DNA of 64,000 nucleotides from Clostridium sp. (lineage in GTDB: Bacteria; Bacillota; Clostridia; Clostridiales; Clostridiaceae), in contig NZ_JAKVOI010000001.1 in NCBI RefSeq assembly GCF_022482905.1, positions 2,233,958 to 2,297,957 on the forward strand. The letters are read 5' to 3'. How positions within the stretch are numbered: position 1 is the first letter of the stretch; the number at the start of each line of letters is the position of its first letter. The translations under genes were made by a program, and so were the position numbers. The notes below the pieces were generated by a model that saw nothing but the letters and a program-made list of their open reading frames with translations, had not been told where the DNA came from and ran no database searches. This document shows, piece by piece, positions 40,814 through 50,242 of the stretch.

Positions 40814-41989
40814 ATGAATGATATAAAAGAACTTGTGAAAAAATATTATCCTGAAGTAGTAGATTTACGGAGATATTTTCACAGACATCCGGAAATCAGC
40901 AAACGGGAATTCAATACTCAGAAAAAAATTTTTGGTGTGCTGGGCACACTGGATCTTGATATAAGAAAAGCAGCAGGAACCGGCATCATAGCTGACCTAA
41001 AGGGCAAAGAGCCTGGAAAAACCATAGCTATACGTGCAGATATAGATGCACTGGCTATAGACGAGGAAGGAGATAAACCTTATAAATCACAAAACAAAGG
41101 CGCATGCCATGCCTGCGGTCATGACGGACATACTTCTATACTATTGGGAGCGGCAAAAATTCTATCACATTTTAAAAGTGAAATCAAAGGTAATATAAGA
41201 TTCATATTTCAGCCAAGTGAAGAAGAGGTTGCAGATGGATCAGGTGCTGCAGCCATCATAAGGGACGGTGGGCTTAAAAATGTGGATGCAATCATAGGAC
41301 TGCATCTATGGCAGTCACTTCCAATAGGTACAGCAGGTATATCTCCCGGACCTGTAATGGCTGCAAGCGATGAATTTACCATAATAATAGAGGGAAAAGC
41401 CGGTCATGCTTCCATGCCCCATCAGACAATAGATTCAATACTGACTGCATCGGAAATTGTAGTTGCATTGAACACTATTGTGGGGAGGGATGTAGATCCC
41501 ATGAAACAAGCGGTTGTATCCGTAGGCGTATTCCAATCCGGGAAAATTTACAATGCCATAGCTGGAAAGGCAGTATTAAAGGGAACTATACGATCTCTCG
41601 ATGAAAATGTCCGAAAAAATGTATATTCCCATATAAAAAAAATCGTAGAGGATATATGTGACATGACTGGGGCTAAATGCAGTTTGAAAAGAGATCTATG
41701 TACTTACGTTCTTGAAAATGACCCTAAAGTTACAAGCATAGTACTTGAAGCCGGAAGAGAAGTTTTAGGTAAAAAGGCACACAAGATACCGCCTTTTATG
41801 AGTAGTGAAGATTTTTCCTACTATCTTCAGGAAGTACCTGGATGTTTCATATTTGTCGGAATAAACAATCCTGAAAAAAATATTGTATATCCCCAGCATC
41901 ATCCTAAATTCGACATAGACGAGATATCATTGTCATATGGATTGGAAATTCTAAGCAGGTCAGCTCTCAAATTGCTGGATAGATTCTAA
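40814..41989 (+). CDS. M20-family amidohydrolase (N-acyl-amino-acid / IAA-amino-acid type)
   Basis: 391 residues. Metal ligands: HACGHDGHT (two), PSEEE (Glu), IGLHLWQSLP, and the late HHPKFDID; the dimerisation domain begins at GKAGHASMPHQTID. Members remove an acyl group from amino acids or dipeptides in the cytoplasm. The start at MNDIKEL is preferred: GGGGGG lies 11 nt upstream, whereas the ATG 33 nt earlier has no site. Transcribed away from srlA; followed by the ComFB-like gene after 69 nt. Confidence 0.88.
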   Translation: MNDIKELVKKYYPEVVDLRRYFHRHPEISKREFNTQKKIFGVLGTLDLDIRKAAGTGIIADLKGKEPGKTIAIRADIDALAIDEEGDKPYKSQNKGACHACGHDGHTSILLGAAKILSHFKSEIKGNIRFIFQPSEEEVADGSGAAAIIRDGGLKNVDAIIGLHLWQSLPIGTAGISPGPVMAASDEFTIIIEGKAGHASMPHQTIDSILTASEIVVALNTIVGRDVDPMKQAVVSVGVFQSGKIYNAIAGKAVLKGTIRSLDENVRKNVYSHIKKIVEDICDMTGAKCSLKRDLCTYVLENDPKVTSIVLEAGREVLGKKAHKIPPFMSSEDFSYYLQEVPGCFIFVGINNPEKNIVYPQHHPKFDIDEISLSYGLEILSRSALKLLDRF

Positions 41990-42058
41990 AAAGCAAGAAA
42001 TATATAGTTAATTTATGATATAATTAACATATAAGGCATATTTGAGAAGGTGGGTTAG

Positions 42059-42334
42059 TTGATCAAAAATTATATGGAAGAAATTGTAGACAGGCTGCTG
42101 CCTAAAGTTCTTGAAAACTATGATGATATTTGCAAATGTCCAAAATGTATTGATGATATAAAAGCCATAACATTGAACAACTTGCCTTCTAAGTACATAT
42201 CAACTGAAAAAGGTCTATTATATGTCAAGCTAAATGAACTTTCCGACAAGTTCAATACAAATATAGTAAAGGAAATAGCTCTGGCCATAGATATTGTATC
42301 CAAAAATCCTTCTCACGGTACAGTAAAAAAATGA
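42059..42334 (+). CDS. ComFB-like (late competence) protein
   Basis: 91 residues, matching the ComFB domain: N-terminal NYMEEIVDRLLPKVLENYDDIC, the CKCPKC cysteine cluster with CIDDIKAITLNNLPSKY, ending in the short helix VKEIALAIDIV. Cysteines suggest zinc. ComFB proteins are encoded with competence genes in Bacillus, but stand-alone clostridial copies have no known role. Start TTG with GAGAAGGTGG before it. The terminator overlaps its last codon. Confidence 0.75.
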   Translation: MIKNYMEEIVDRLLPKVLENYDDICKCPKCIDDIKAITLNNLPSKYISTEKGLLYVKLNELSDKFNTNIVKEIALAIDIVSKNPSHGTVKK

Positions 42335-42362
42335 GCAAAAATTTCATTTGAAATTTTTGCTC
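42333..42362. terminator. Bidirectional intrinsic terminator
   Basis: GAGCAAAAATTTC / GAAATTTTTGCTC, 13-bp perfect stem with ATTT loop, A run before and ATTTTG after. Serves the convergent ComFB-like and mannitol-operon transcripts. Confidence 0.88.
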
Positions 42363-42372
42363 ATTTTGTCTA

Positions 42373-43632
42373 TTATTTAAGTGTATCAAGAAGATACTTC
42401 TCGGCTTCGGTGCTCCAGAGTCCGTTGTGTTTTCTCGTTATTTTTGCAAGTTCTGCAAATAGGGGATCTGTCCTGCCCTTTTCCTCAAAATCGTCTATAG
42501 CAGTAAGTTCCATATTTATATTTGTATATATGAGCTTCTTGCCTCCAGGAATATTGGGAAGATTCAATGTAGTTTCAGGAACACAGTTCAAGCCTCCTAT
42601 ATGTGTAACCATTACTGCCGGATTCATGGAACCTTCCTCAGTCATCCTTAGTGATTCTTTAAGATCATCCGTATTTCCTCCTGTAGTACCTATAACATGG
42701 GTTGATCCATAGTGAACATTATAGTAATTGAGCTCTCCACTGAAGTTTTTATCCGTAGGACCTGCGAAGAAATTCAGGCATCCATCCCTTCCAAGTATCC
42801 TGTCAGCTTCCTCTACTACCTGCCTTACAGGTGTATAGGCATATACATCGTCAAATCCAGTACCTCCTGTCATCTTTATAAGATACTCGGAAGAATTCTC
42901 TATATTTTTTGTGTTGACAAATTCTATATCTATGCCCTTTTCACTCTTGATCTTGTCTTTATCAAATATTTCCTCTGCCCTTTTTATCCTGGCATCGTCT
43001 ATATCCGTTACAACAAGGAGAGACGGTCTCCTGTCACAATTTATTACATATTCTACAGCTCCAAGTCCCATCGGACCTGCTGCAGCAAGAAGTACAAGCT
43101 TACCTCCTTTTTTTATTCCCATTTCATGATGATAGGAACCCATTTTAGTATGGAAACATGCATGATATGCACCTATTATACATGACATTGGCTCTGCCAG
43201 GGATGCTTCATAGTAGGAGTCTCCATTATAATTCAACAGACAGCCAAGTTCCATTACCTCGTGAGGTATTATCATGTATGTTGCATCTCCTCCGAAGTAT
43301 TTGTACGAATAACCGGGTGATGCCATGCTTCCCTTGTAATTGAGAGCAGGCTGCTGTGCAAATTTTCCACCTTCCTCAAACTGTCCTCTCCATTTGTTCC
43401 CAACCTTTATTATATCACCAGCAAACTCATGTCCAACTATTACAGGATTTTTGTCCACATCTTTGGGAACTCTTTTGTGGTCAGGTCCCTGCACAGCAGC
43501 TTTGTATGTTGACATACATATGCTGTCGGATACTACCTTTACAAGTATTTCATCATCTTTTATTTCAGGAAGTTCAAATTCCTCCAATCTCAAATCATTT
43601 TTCCCATAAAGTCTTACGGCTCTTGTTTTCAT
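42373..43632 (-). CDS. Zinc-dependent dehydrogenase, L-sorbose-1-phosphate reductase-like
   Basis: 419 residues, MDR superfamily, longer than usual (about 350). Blocks: CMSTYKAAVQG in the place of the CGxD catalytic-zinc loop (Cys kept), GHEFAGDI, AEPMSCIIGAYHA, nucleotide region LLAAAGPMGLGAVEY, and a C-terminal domain with GTTGGNTDDL. I see no four-Cys structural zinc loop. It resembles SorE, which reduces L-sorbose 1-phosphate to glucitol 6-phosphate. Last gene of the mannitol PTS operon, where mtlD (mannitol-1-phosphate 5-dehydrogenase) is normally found; so it probably oxidises mannitol 1-phosphate or a related hexitol phosphate. GAGAGGAG ribosome site. Confidence 0.75.
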   Translation of the reverse strand: MKTRAVRLYGKNDLRLEEFELPEIKDDEILVKVVSDSICMSTYKAAVQGPDHKRVPKDVDKNPVIVGHEFAGDIIKVGNKWRGQFEEGGKFAQQPALNYKGSMASPGYSYKYFGGDATYMIIPHEVMELGCLLNYNGDSYYEASLAEPMSCIIGAYHACFHTKMGSYHHEMGIKKGGKLVLLAAAGPMGLGAVEYVINCDRRPSLLVVTDIDDARIKRAEEIFDKDKIKSEKGIDIEFVNTKNIENSSEYLIKMTGGTGFDDVYAYTPVRQVVEEADRILGRDGCLNFFAGPTDKNFSGELNYYNVHYGSTHVIGTTGGNTDDLKESLRMTEEGSMNPAVMVTHIGGLNCVPETTLNLPNIPGGKKLIYTNINMELTAIDDFEEKGRTDPLFAELAKITRKHNGLWSTEAEKYLLDTLK

Positions 43633-43657
43633 AATAAACTAACTCCTCTCAATACTT

Positions 43658-44095
43658 TTATTCTTCTTCCAAAATTGTTCTGATTATTTCCTTCTTGTCA
43701 TCTGACTTTACCAGCTTTTTCACATTCTTATCGTACTGACAAACTATTGCTATTTTGGACAGTATATTCATATGGTCATCATTCTTGCCTGCAATTCCTA
43801 TTACAAGATATGCAGTATTTCCTTCCCCAAAATCCACACCATCTCTATATTGTGCAATTACGATTCCTGAATGTCTTATATACTTCACATATTCATTCAT
43901 TCCATGTGGTATTGCCACCCCATTGCCTATATACGTACTTATATCTTCATTCCTTTTTATCATTCCTTCAATGTACTTATCATCTACATACCCATTTTGA
44001 ACAAGTAAATTGCCAACTCTCCTGATAGCTTCGTTTTTTGATTCACTTTTAACATTCAGCAGTATATTATTTTCACAAAGTACTTCTGGTTCCAT
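43658..44095 (-). CDS. mtlF: PTS mannitol-specific EIIA
   Basis: 145 residues, fructose/mannitol EIIA fold. Active-site His in GNGVAIPHGMNEYVKYIRHSG (near residue 63), with GIAGKNDDHMNILSKIA after it. Accepts phosphate from HPr and gives it to the EIICB protein. Its start overlaps the stop of mtlR, and the GGAGG site lies inside the mtlR end. Confidence 0.92.
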   Translation of the reverse strand: MEPEVLCENNILLNVKSESKNEAIRRVGNLLVQNGYVDDKYIEGMIKRNEDISTYIGNGVAIPHGMNEYVKYIRHSGIVIAQYRDGVDFGEGNTAYLVIGIAGKNDDHMNILSKIAIVCQYDKNVKKLVKSDDKKEIIRTILEEE

Positions 44096-46155
44096 TATAC
44101 TTCCTCCCTATTCAGTATTTCATCCATTTCAATACGTAGATTTTCAATATCATATTTTCTCAAGATTTTGGATATGTTTTTTTTCTCTATCAAAGACATA
44201 CTTATCCTGCCCATCTGCTCAAGTACGAAAGGATGTTCCTTCTTTTTGGCAAGCAGTACTATAAAAGTATCTACATTTTCACAATCAAATCCAATACTCC
44301 TTAACTTCATGTTTTCCTTAAGTCTATACACTCCCATAAATGGTCTTACAACACAGTCTGACCTGGTATGAAGAAGTGACATATGGGAATTCGGTATTAC
44401 TACATTGCCAAGCTTTTCCCTTGTAATTATAAGATTTTCAATTTGCTCAATATCGCTTATAACGCCGCAATCATAGACATCCCTGCAAATTAATCTGACA
44501 AGTTCTTCAAAAGATTCTGTTTCTATATTCTGAACACGTATGCCATTTACAAGATTATCTATTATTTTACACTTCTCTTCTTGTGACATATCCTTTTTAC
44601 CAACAGTAAATTCATTCTTGTTAAAAGTATTGTTTTTCTTGATAAGTCTGGCAATGTGACTATTTATCCTGTCTATATCATCTTTTTTCAAGAACGGTGA
44701 AACCACTATTACATCATCCATTTTTAATTTCCCGCTGAAATCAATATTTACGGTGGAAATTACTATATCATATTTATTATCTTCCTCAGTACAATCTTTA
44801 AAAGACTTGATGGTTATACTCTCTATATCATTTATTGCTGCTTTGAGTCTGCTAAAAAGCATTTTTGCAGTTCCTATTCCATTTGGACATATTACAAGAA
44901 CTGAAAATTTGTTGTTCAAGCTATTTGACCTCTCAAGTGCCGAACCAATGTGCATCGTTATAAATCCTATTTCATCCTGTGACATTGCTATATTATATTT
45001 TGAAAATATCAATTTACACGAATAGTCCACAATTTCAAAAAGGCTGCTGTAATATTCTTTTATTTCCTGAAGTATTGTATTTTTTACCGGTATATCCATA
45101 TTGACTCTATAAAGTGCTGAATTGATATGCTGGGATAACCCGGTAATCAACTGGTCATCACACTTTATTTTGCTGTTTAATTTTCTTTCAACCTCATATA
45201 CAAGTTCTCGTGATATCTGCTCGAAAGAGACTCCAAATTCTTCAAACCTTCCATTTTCCTTATAAATATACTTATCTCCAAGGAGGTTTATTGCTATATA
45301 TGTCAGTTCACTATCCGAGAGAGCCATATTGACAGATACCAAGTACTCTTTTATATCATAAATAAATTGAAACCTCTCGGAGGAAAGCACATCATGAATT
45401 AAATAGTCAGGCAATTTTATAGAATGTCCCAATCCAGACTTTTTTAAAGATATAAGAACATATATCAAGGAGTTGAAATAAGTTATATCATCCATGCTGG
45501 ATAAAGATTTCTCACAAATTTCCACTATTTTTTTGGAAATCGGAATCAGTTTATCCTCAAACAAAATTTTAAAAAATGCATTCATAATAGTATCTTCCGT
45601 ACTTCCATATATATACGAACACAGTTTGTCTATAGGTTTCAATTCATAAATCAACTCTACAAAAGAATTCCTTTTAATCCACTCGGGACCATCAGTTGTT
45701 ATTCCATGTCCCCTTTTTCTTACAAGTCTTATATATCTGACTCTAAGCCATCTTTCAATTTTATCCATATAAAGGCTTATGGTAGATTCCGTTACATTCA
45801 ACTGATAACTGAAGAATGCCAGCTTATAGGATTCATCTATCAAAAGCAGTTGGGCTGTAATCAACAATAATCTTTGTTCCTGATTCATAAGCCATTGTGC
45901 CGGTATGCCGCCCAAGGAATCTCTGAGGCGGCAAATATCTTCTTTTTTCCCCATTATGCTCAAGTCTGAATTATTATCGTATATTTTCACATTGGTCCGT
46001 TTCAAAACTCTGTTAATTGCATTGACTTCCCTGAGTATAGTTCGACTGCTAACATCAAATTGTGTGGAAAGTTCATTAATGCCCAATGAATTCTTATCCA
46101 GTATTGTATTTATAATAAATTTTTGCCTTGCAGTAAATTCATTTATACTATACAC
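44095..46155 (-). CDS. mtlR: PRD-containing transcriptional activator, MtlR type
   Basis: 686 residues: N-terminal HTH pair (about 1-100: IINTILDKNSLGINELSTQFDVSSRTILREV in pieces), two PRD domains (about 190-400), an EIIB-like domain (about 408-500; VLVICPNGIGTAKMLFSRL with Cys kept) and an EIIA-like domain (about 540-680; VIPNSHMSLLHTRSD). Such proteins are controlled by PTS-dependent phosphorylation and activate the mannitol operon. Start GTG with AGGTGATG upstream. It sits between mtlA and mtlF, the common Firmicutes order. Confidence 0.92.
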   Translation of the reverse strand: MYSINEFTARQKFIINTILDKNSLGINELSTQFDVSSRTILREVNAINRVLKRTNVKIYDNNSDLSIMGKKEDICRLRDSLGGIPAQWLMNQEQRLLLITAQLLLIDESYKLAFFSYQLNVTESTISLYMDKIERWLRVRYIRLVRKRGHGITTDGPEWIKRNSFVELIYELKPIDKLCSYIYGSTEDTIMNAFFKILFEDKLIPISKKIVEICEKSLSSMDDITYFNSLIYVLISLKKSGLGHSIKLPDYLIHDVLSSERFQFIYDIKEYLVSVNMALSDSELTYIAINLLGDKYIYKENGRFEEFGVSFEQISRELVYEVERKLNSKIKCDDQLITGLSQHINSALYRVNMDIPVKNTILQEIKEYYSSLFEIVDYSCKLIFSKYNIAMSQDEIGFITMHIGSALERSNSLNNKFSVLVICPNGIGTAKMLFSRLKAAINDIESITIKSFKDCTEEDNKYDIVISTVNIDFSGKLKMDDVIVVSPFLKKDDIDRINSHIARLIKKNNTFNKNEFTVGKKDMSQEEKCKIIDNLVNGIRVQNIETESFEELVRLICRDVYDCGVISDIEQIENLIITREKLGNVVIPNSHMSLLHTRSDCVVRPFMGVYRLKENMKLRSIGFDCENVDTFIVLLAKKKEHPFVLEQMGRISMSLIEKKNISKILRKYDIENLRIEMDEILNREEV

Positions 46156-46171
46156 AGCATCACCTACCTAG

Positions 46172-47581
46172 TTATCTTTTTAAAGATCGAATATACTCAT
46201 CATAAACTTTGTTGTCGAGGAAATTTTTTATAGTTATAATCCTGGCATCAGGCACTATCATACGTGCTCTATCCTCAAGACTTTCCTGAGTAAATACAAC
46301 ATCTGCATCCTTTGGTATTTCGTTTACAGGAGAGTGTTTTACTTCAATTTTAAGTCCTGCATCTTTTACTTTCTTCTTAAGTATAGATTCTCCCATTGCA
46401 GATGATCCCATACCTGCATCACAGGCAAACACTATAAGACCTGGCAGTTCATTTGTATTTGATACTTCAGCAACAGCCGTTTTACCCTTGCTTTCAGCTT
46501 TCATCTGGCCTACAAGATCTTTAGCACTGTCAAATGATTCGTCATCATCCGTACTGCTTGTCTTTATTATAGGACAACTTATCAGAAAAGATACTACAGC
46601 TCCTACCAGTATACCTGCCAGTACGGGAAGAAGTCCTCCCTTGGGGCTCATTGCTATTTCAGCAAATATACTGCCCGGTGCAGGTGAAGCAACAAGCCCG
46701 GCTCCTGTAACCAGGAATGTGAAATCAGCAGCCATGCCTCCTCCTATTACGGCCAGAAGCAAAAGCGGTGTCATCATTACAAATGGAAAGTATATTTCAT
46801 GAATACCACCTAAAAATTGAATTATTATAGCACCTGGTGCAGATTGTTTTGCATTGCCCTTTCCATATATACAGTAGGCAAGCAATACTCCAAGGCCCGG
46901 TCCAGGATTGGATTCAAGCAAGAAAAATATTGATTTTCCTACATCCTTTACCTGTGCAATTCCCAGTGGATCAAAAATTCCGTGATTTATAGCATTGTTC
47001 AAGAACAATATCTTCCCAGGTTCCACCAATATTGCTATGAGTGGAAGCAACTTAACCTCCGTTATCCATTTTGCCCCATTGCCAAGTGCAACTGTAACTG
47101 CAGCTACTACAGGGCCTATTATCGAAAATCCAGCAAGTGCAAGAATCAATCCAAGAATACCTGAAGAAAATGTATTTACAAGCATTTCAAATCCTGTAGG
47201 TATCCTGTCCTTTACAAGTTCATCAAACTTCTTGATAAGATATCCTCCAAGAGGACCAATTACCATTGCCCCCAGGAACTGTGTTACCGAAGATCCAACA
47301 ATAACACCCATGGTAGCTATCGCACCAACGACACCTCCTCTTGTACCATATACCATTTTACCGCCGGTATAACCTATAAGTACCGGCAAAAGATAGGTAA
47401 TCATCGGTGATACAAGTTTGTTAAAGTTTTCATTAGGAATCCATCCAGTAGGAATAAATAAGGCCGTTATAAGTCCCCATGCAATAAACGCTCCGATATT
47501 CGGCATCACCATGCCTGCAAGAAATCCTCCAAACTTCTGAACCCTGGCTTTACCGGTTCCACTTTTTTTAGAAATTTCCAT
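46172..47581 (-). CDS. mtlA: PTS mannitol-specific EIICB
   Basis: 469 residues. EIIC membrane part (to about residue 340) with [25 protein letters not shown] at the start in pieces, NHGIFDPLG and [10 protein letters not shown]; cytosolic EIIB with the phospho-Cys in [15 protein letters not shown] (near residue 385). There is no fused EIIA, which is mtlF instead. Imports D-mannitol and yields mannitol 1-phosphate. GGAGG site; promoter with an AAACGTTTA operator upstream. Confidence 0.95.
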   Translation of the reverse strand: MEISKKSGTGKARVQKFGGFLAGMVMPNIGAFIAWGLITALFIPTGWIPNENFNKLVSPMITYLLPVLIGYTGGKMVYGTRGGVVGAIATMGVIVGSSVTQFLGAMVIGPLGGYLIKKFDELVKDRIPTGFEMLVNTFSSGILGLILALAGFSIIGPVVAAVTVALGNGAKWITEVKLLPLIAILVEPGKILFLNNAINHGIFDPLGIAQVKDVGKSIFFLLESNPGPGLGVLLAYCIYGKGNAKQSAPGAIIIQFLGGIHEIYFPFVMMTPLLLLAVIGGGMAADFTFLVTGAGLVASPAPGSIFAEIAMSPKGGLLPVLAGILVGAVVSFLISCPIIKTSSTDDDESFDSAKDLVGQMKAESKGKTAVAEVSNTNELPGLIVFACDAGMGSSAMGESILKKKVKDAGLKIEVKHSPVNEIPKDADVVFTQESLEDRARMIVPDARIITIKNFLDNKVYDEYIRSLKR

Positions 47582-47612
47582 TTATAAATACCTCCTTACC
47601 TTTGTTACTTAT

Positions 47613-47641
47613 AATATATAATGCAGTAAACGTTTATACAA
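47613..47641 (-). promoter_or_regulatory. Promoter and cre-like operator of the mannitol operon
   Basis: On the minus strand TTGTAT, 17 nt, TATATT. The spacer begins with AAACGTTTA, a cre-like centre (two mismatches to the CcpA consensus), so catabolite repression at this promoter is plausible. Confidence 0.5.
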
Positions 47642-47788
47642 GCATTACTACTTAAATCCTGACTTGATCAACTGCTGACAATTTTAAAATTTCCTGTAAA
47701 ATCTAACTTGCAACGGCATTTAATTTAATCAAAATAAATGTTACAATAAAAGTATTTCCAAATAAATTTTAGGATAGAGGCGAGAAAT

Positions 47789-48544
47789 TTGATAGATATA
47801 AAAACGAAAAAAGAAATAGGTTACATGGCTGCCGCTGGTAAAATACTTGCATCATGCCATAAAGAAATTCATAAGATGATAAAACCGGGTATAACTACCA
47901 TGGAAATAAATAGCTTTGTGGAAAAATATTTGGATGAACACGGTGCTTCGCCGGAGCAGAAGGGTTATATGGGATTTCCTTATGCTATATGTGCTTCTTT
48001 AAATGATGAAATCTGCCATGGGTTTCCAAATAAAAAACCTTTAAAAGAAGGTGACATAGTAACTATAGACATGGTTGTAAACTTGAACGGGTGGCTGGCA
48101 GATTCTGCATGGTCATACGCAGTAGGCAAAATATCAAAAGAGGCCGAGGATCTTATGAATATTACTAAAGAATGCCTTTACAGGGGAATAAAAAAAGCTG
48201 TAATTGGAAATCACATAGGTGATATAGGTCATGAGATTCAAACCTATGCAGAATCTCTGGGATATTCCGTAGTAAGGGATTATACGGGACATGGAATAGG
48301 GAAAGTCATGCATGATGATATAGCTGTGCCACACTATGGAAAACCTGGAAGAGGCCTCAAGCTTGTAAAAGGAATGGTAATAACTATAGAACCAATGATA
48401 AATATAGGTTCCTATCATACTGTTATAGATAATAACGGTTGGACAGCCCGCACTGTGGATGGAAGTCTCTCCGCCCAGTATGAACACACACTTGCAATAG
48501 CTGAAGACGGTCCTATAATCCTGACAGATCAGGACAATATATAG
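47789..48544 (+). CDS. map: Methionine aminopeptidase, type I
   Basis: 251 residues. Metal ligands in VTIDMVVNLNGWLADSAW (Asp, Asp), GHGIGKVMHDDIAVPHYG (His), ITIEPMI (Glu) and QYEHT (Glu); substrate His in EICHGFP. Removes the N-terminal Met of new proteins. Start TTG, AGAGGCGAG upstream. In Clostridium a second map copy is common, and this one stands alone outside the ribosomal protein region. Confidence 0.93.
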   Translation: MIDIKTKKEIGYMAAAGKILASCHKEIHKMIKPGITTMEINSFVEKYLDEHGASPEQKGYMGFPYAICASLNDEICHGFPNKKPLKEGDIVTIDMVVNLNGWLADSAWSYAVGKISKEAEDLMNITKECLYRGIKKAVIGNHIGDIGHEIQTYAESLGYSVVRDYTGHGIGKVMHDDIAVPHYGKPGRGLKLVKGMVITIEPMINIGSYHTVIDNNGWTARTVDGSLSAQYEHTLAIAEDGPIILTDQDNI

Positions 48545-48560
48545 AATTATATCCACGAAT

Positions 48561-48592
48561 GGGAATTTGCCTTAGGTAAATTCCCCCTTTTT
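48561..48592 (+). terminator. Intrinsic terminator after map
   Basis: GGGAATTTGCC, TTA loop, GGTAAATTCCC (one G-U pair), followed by CCTTTTTATT. Confidence 0.88.
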
Positions 48593-48659
48593 ATTATAAA
48601 TTGTTCCTCACATTCCATATGATTTTTATTACTTCACTATAAAATTTGCCTTATAGGTA

Positions 48660-48688
48660 TTGATATTGATATTTTCAGATGCTAAGAT
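48660..48688 (+). promoter_or_regulatory. Candidate sigmaA promoter of the exopolysaccharide operon
   Basis: TTGATA (48660-48665), 17-nt spacer, TAAGAT (48683-48688), 45 nt before the first gene. No c-di-GMP riboswitch is visible in the 130-nt leader. Confidence 0.45.
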
Positions 48689-48733
48689 TACTCTAAGTAT
48701 TTACACATATTCAATTCCAAAGGATGAATCATA

Positions 48734-50242
48734 ATGAACATCAGGCTAAATTTTTCAAATTATAAAAACAGCTGTGGAATTCTTGCTTTTGCACTGGTTG
48801 TACTCATAGGATCTATTACGTTGTTCATACAACCTATAATAGGGGTGGCAGACAATGGAGATTTCTTTCGTATAATAAGTCAGAGTAATCTGTACTATCT
48901 TCCTCAAAATGAAAATAATAAATTTCTTGGATATTTTAATCGAGACTATGGAATCTACAAATACAACAATGAAAATCCAAGAATGCTAGTATCCACACAA
49001 TTCATATTTACAAAAGCGGCAGTCTTATTGGACAGGCTATTTACAGAAGATTATATATTTGATATAAGATTTCTATCCGCTATATATCTGGTAATCTATG
49101 CTTTGAGTGCATATCTCATAGTAAAAGTACTTACCTGCGATATAAAATCTACAAAATATAAAATTTTAATTACCGGGATCTTCATATTCATATTTTGTGA
49201 TACCGGTTATATATCCTATTTTAATTCGTTTTATGGTGAAGCATTGAGCATAACATCCTTCATGCTCAGTATTGGTATACTTTTATATATGTACAAGTTT
49301 AAAAAATATACCATGGCAAATTTTCTGCTATTTTTCATATTATCCATATTATTTGTCGGTTCGAAGCAGCAGTTTGCACCTGTAGGTATGCTGGTATGTG
49401 CAGTATTGTTCAGACTTTCAACCTGTTTAAAAAACAGACTATTTCACTATGTCCCAGCCGTATTGATTGTTGTAACTTTAGGCTTATCTACCTATTTCTA
49501 TAAATCCATATCCGGAGATTTTGATTATATAAACAGATACCATGCAATGACAAGAGGTATCCTTATATACGAAAAAAATCCAGATGATCTGTTGAAGAAA
49601 CTCAATATAAATCCCCAGTATTCTCTATTGAGCGAAACTACATTTTTCAACCAAATACCTGTTATAAATCCAAATGATGATAAATTGAAGAAAACTTTTT
49701 ACAGTAAATATTCCACCTTTAGCATTTTAAAATTTTATTTGAAAAATCCTGAAATATTTCTCAAAATGATGAATTTTGCTGTGAAAAATGGTTATTCCAT
49801 AAGGCCAAAGGCAATGGGGAATTATGAAAAATCAGCGGGAAAGTCCTATGGGAGCCAATCCTATTTCTTCTCCGCCTGGAGCGGAATAAAAGAACACTAC
49901 ATGCCCCATAATCTATTTTTAACAATAATTGCTTTTGGAATATATTTTGTGTTTTCTGCAAAAAGATATAGAGTGGCAAGTAAAAACAGTGACATGGATT
50001 CCCGGCTTTTTGAAGAAACCTTTGTATATATTTTTTTAACAGGTGTATCACAGCTGTTTATATCTGTAATCGGAGCCGGTGATGCAGATCTTGGAAAACA
50101 TGTATTTATGTTTAATGTATCCTTCGATATTATATTTTTGTATTCAATATATCTGATAATTAGAAAAATAGATGCACAGTTCATTACAAATACACAAAAG
50201 GAGGTTGAAAAATGGAATTTGGAAACTATGGGAAAAAAATAG
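48734..50242 (+). CDS. Polytopic membrane glycosyltransferase-like protein (WsfD-like)
   Basis: 502 residues with about 10-11 membrane helices. After the first helix comes the acidic loop VADNGDFFR, and a large extracytoplasmic region lies around residues 270-390. The layout is that of GT-C transferases and of the WsfD-type hexose transferases in S-layer glycan clusters. It may decorate or help polymerise the exopolysaccharide. In Bacillus ydaJKLMN the position before ydaK is held by a glycosyl hydrolase, which is absent. The end overlaps the next gene by 31 nt. Confidence 0.65.
   Translation: MNIRLNFSNYKNSCGILAFALVVLIGSITLFIQPIIGVADNGDFFRIISQSNLYYLPQNENNKFLGYFNRDYGIYKYNNENPRMLVSTQFIFTKAAVLLDRLFTEDYIFDIRFLSAIYLVIYALSAYLIVKVLTCDIKSTKYKILITGIFIFIFCDTGYISYFNSFYGEALSITSFMLSIGILLYMYKFKKYTMANFLLFFILSILFVGSKQQFAPVGMLVCAVLFRLSTCLKNRLFHYVPAVLIVVTLGLSTYFYKSISGDFDYINRYHAMTRGILIYEKNPDDLLKKLNINPQYSLLSETTFFNQIPVINPNDDKLKKTFYSKYSTFSILKFYLKNPEIFLKMMNFAVKNGYSIRPKAMGNYEKSAGKSYGSQSYFFSAWSGIKEHYMPHNLFLTIIAFGIYFVFSAKRYRVASKNSDMDSRLFEETFVYIFLTGVSQLFISVIGAGDADLGKHVFMFNVSFDIIFLYSIYLIIRKIDAQFITNTQKEVEKWNLETMGKK

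Noticed and set aside
48601-48733. c-di-GMP riboswitch in the leader of the exopolysaccharide operon
   Set aside because: The leader is too short and none of the conserved riboswitch segments are present.
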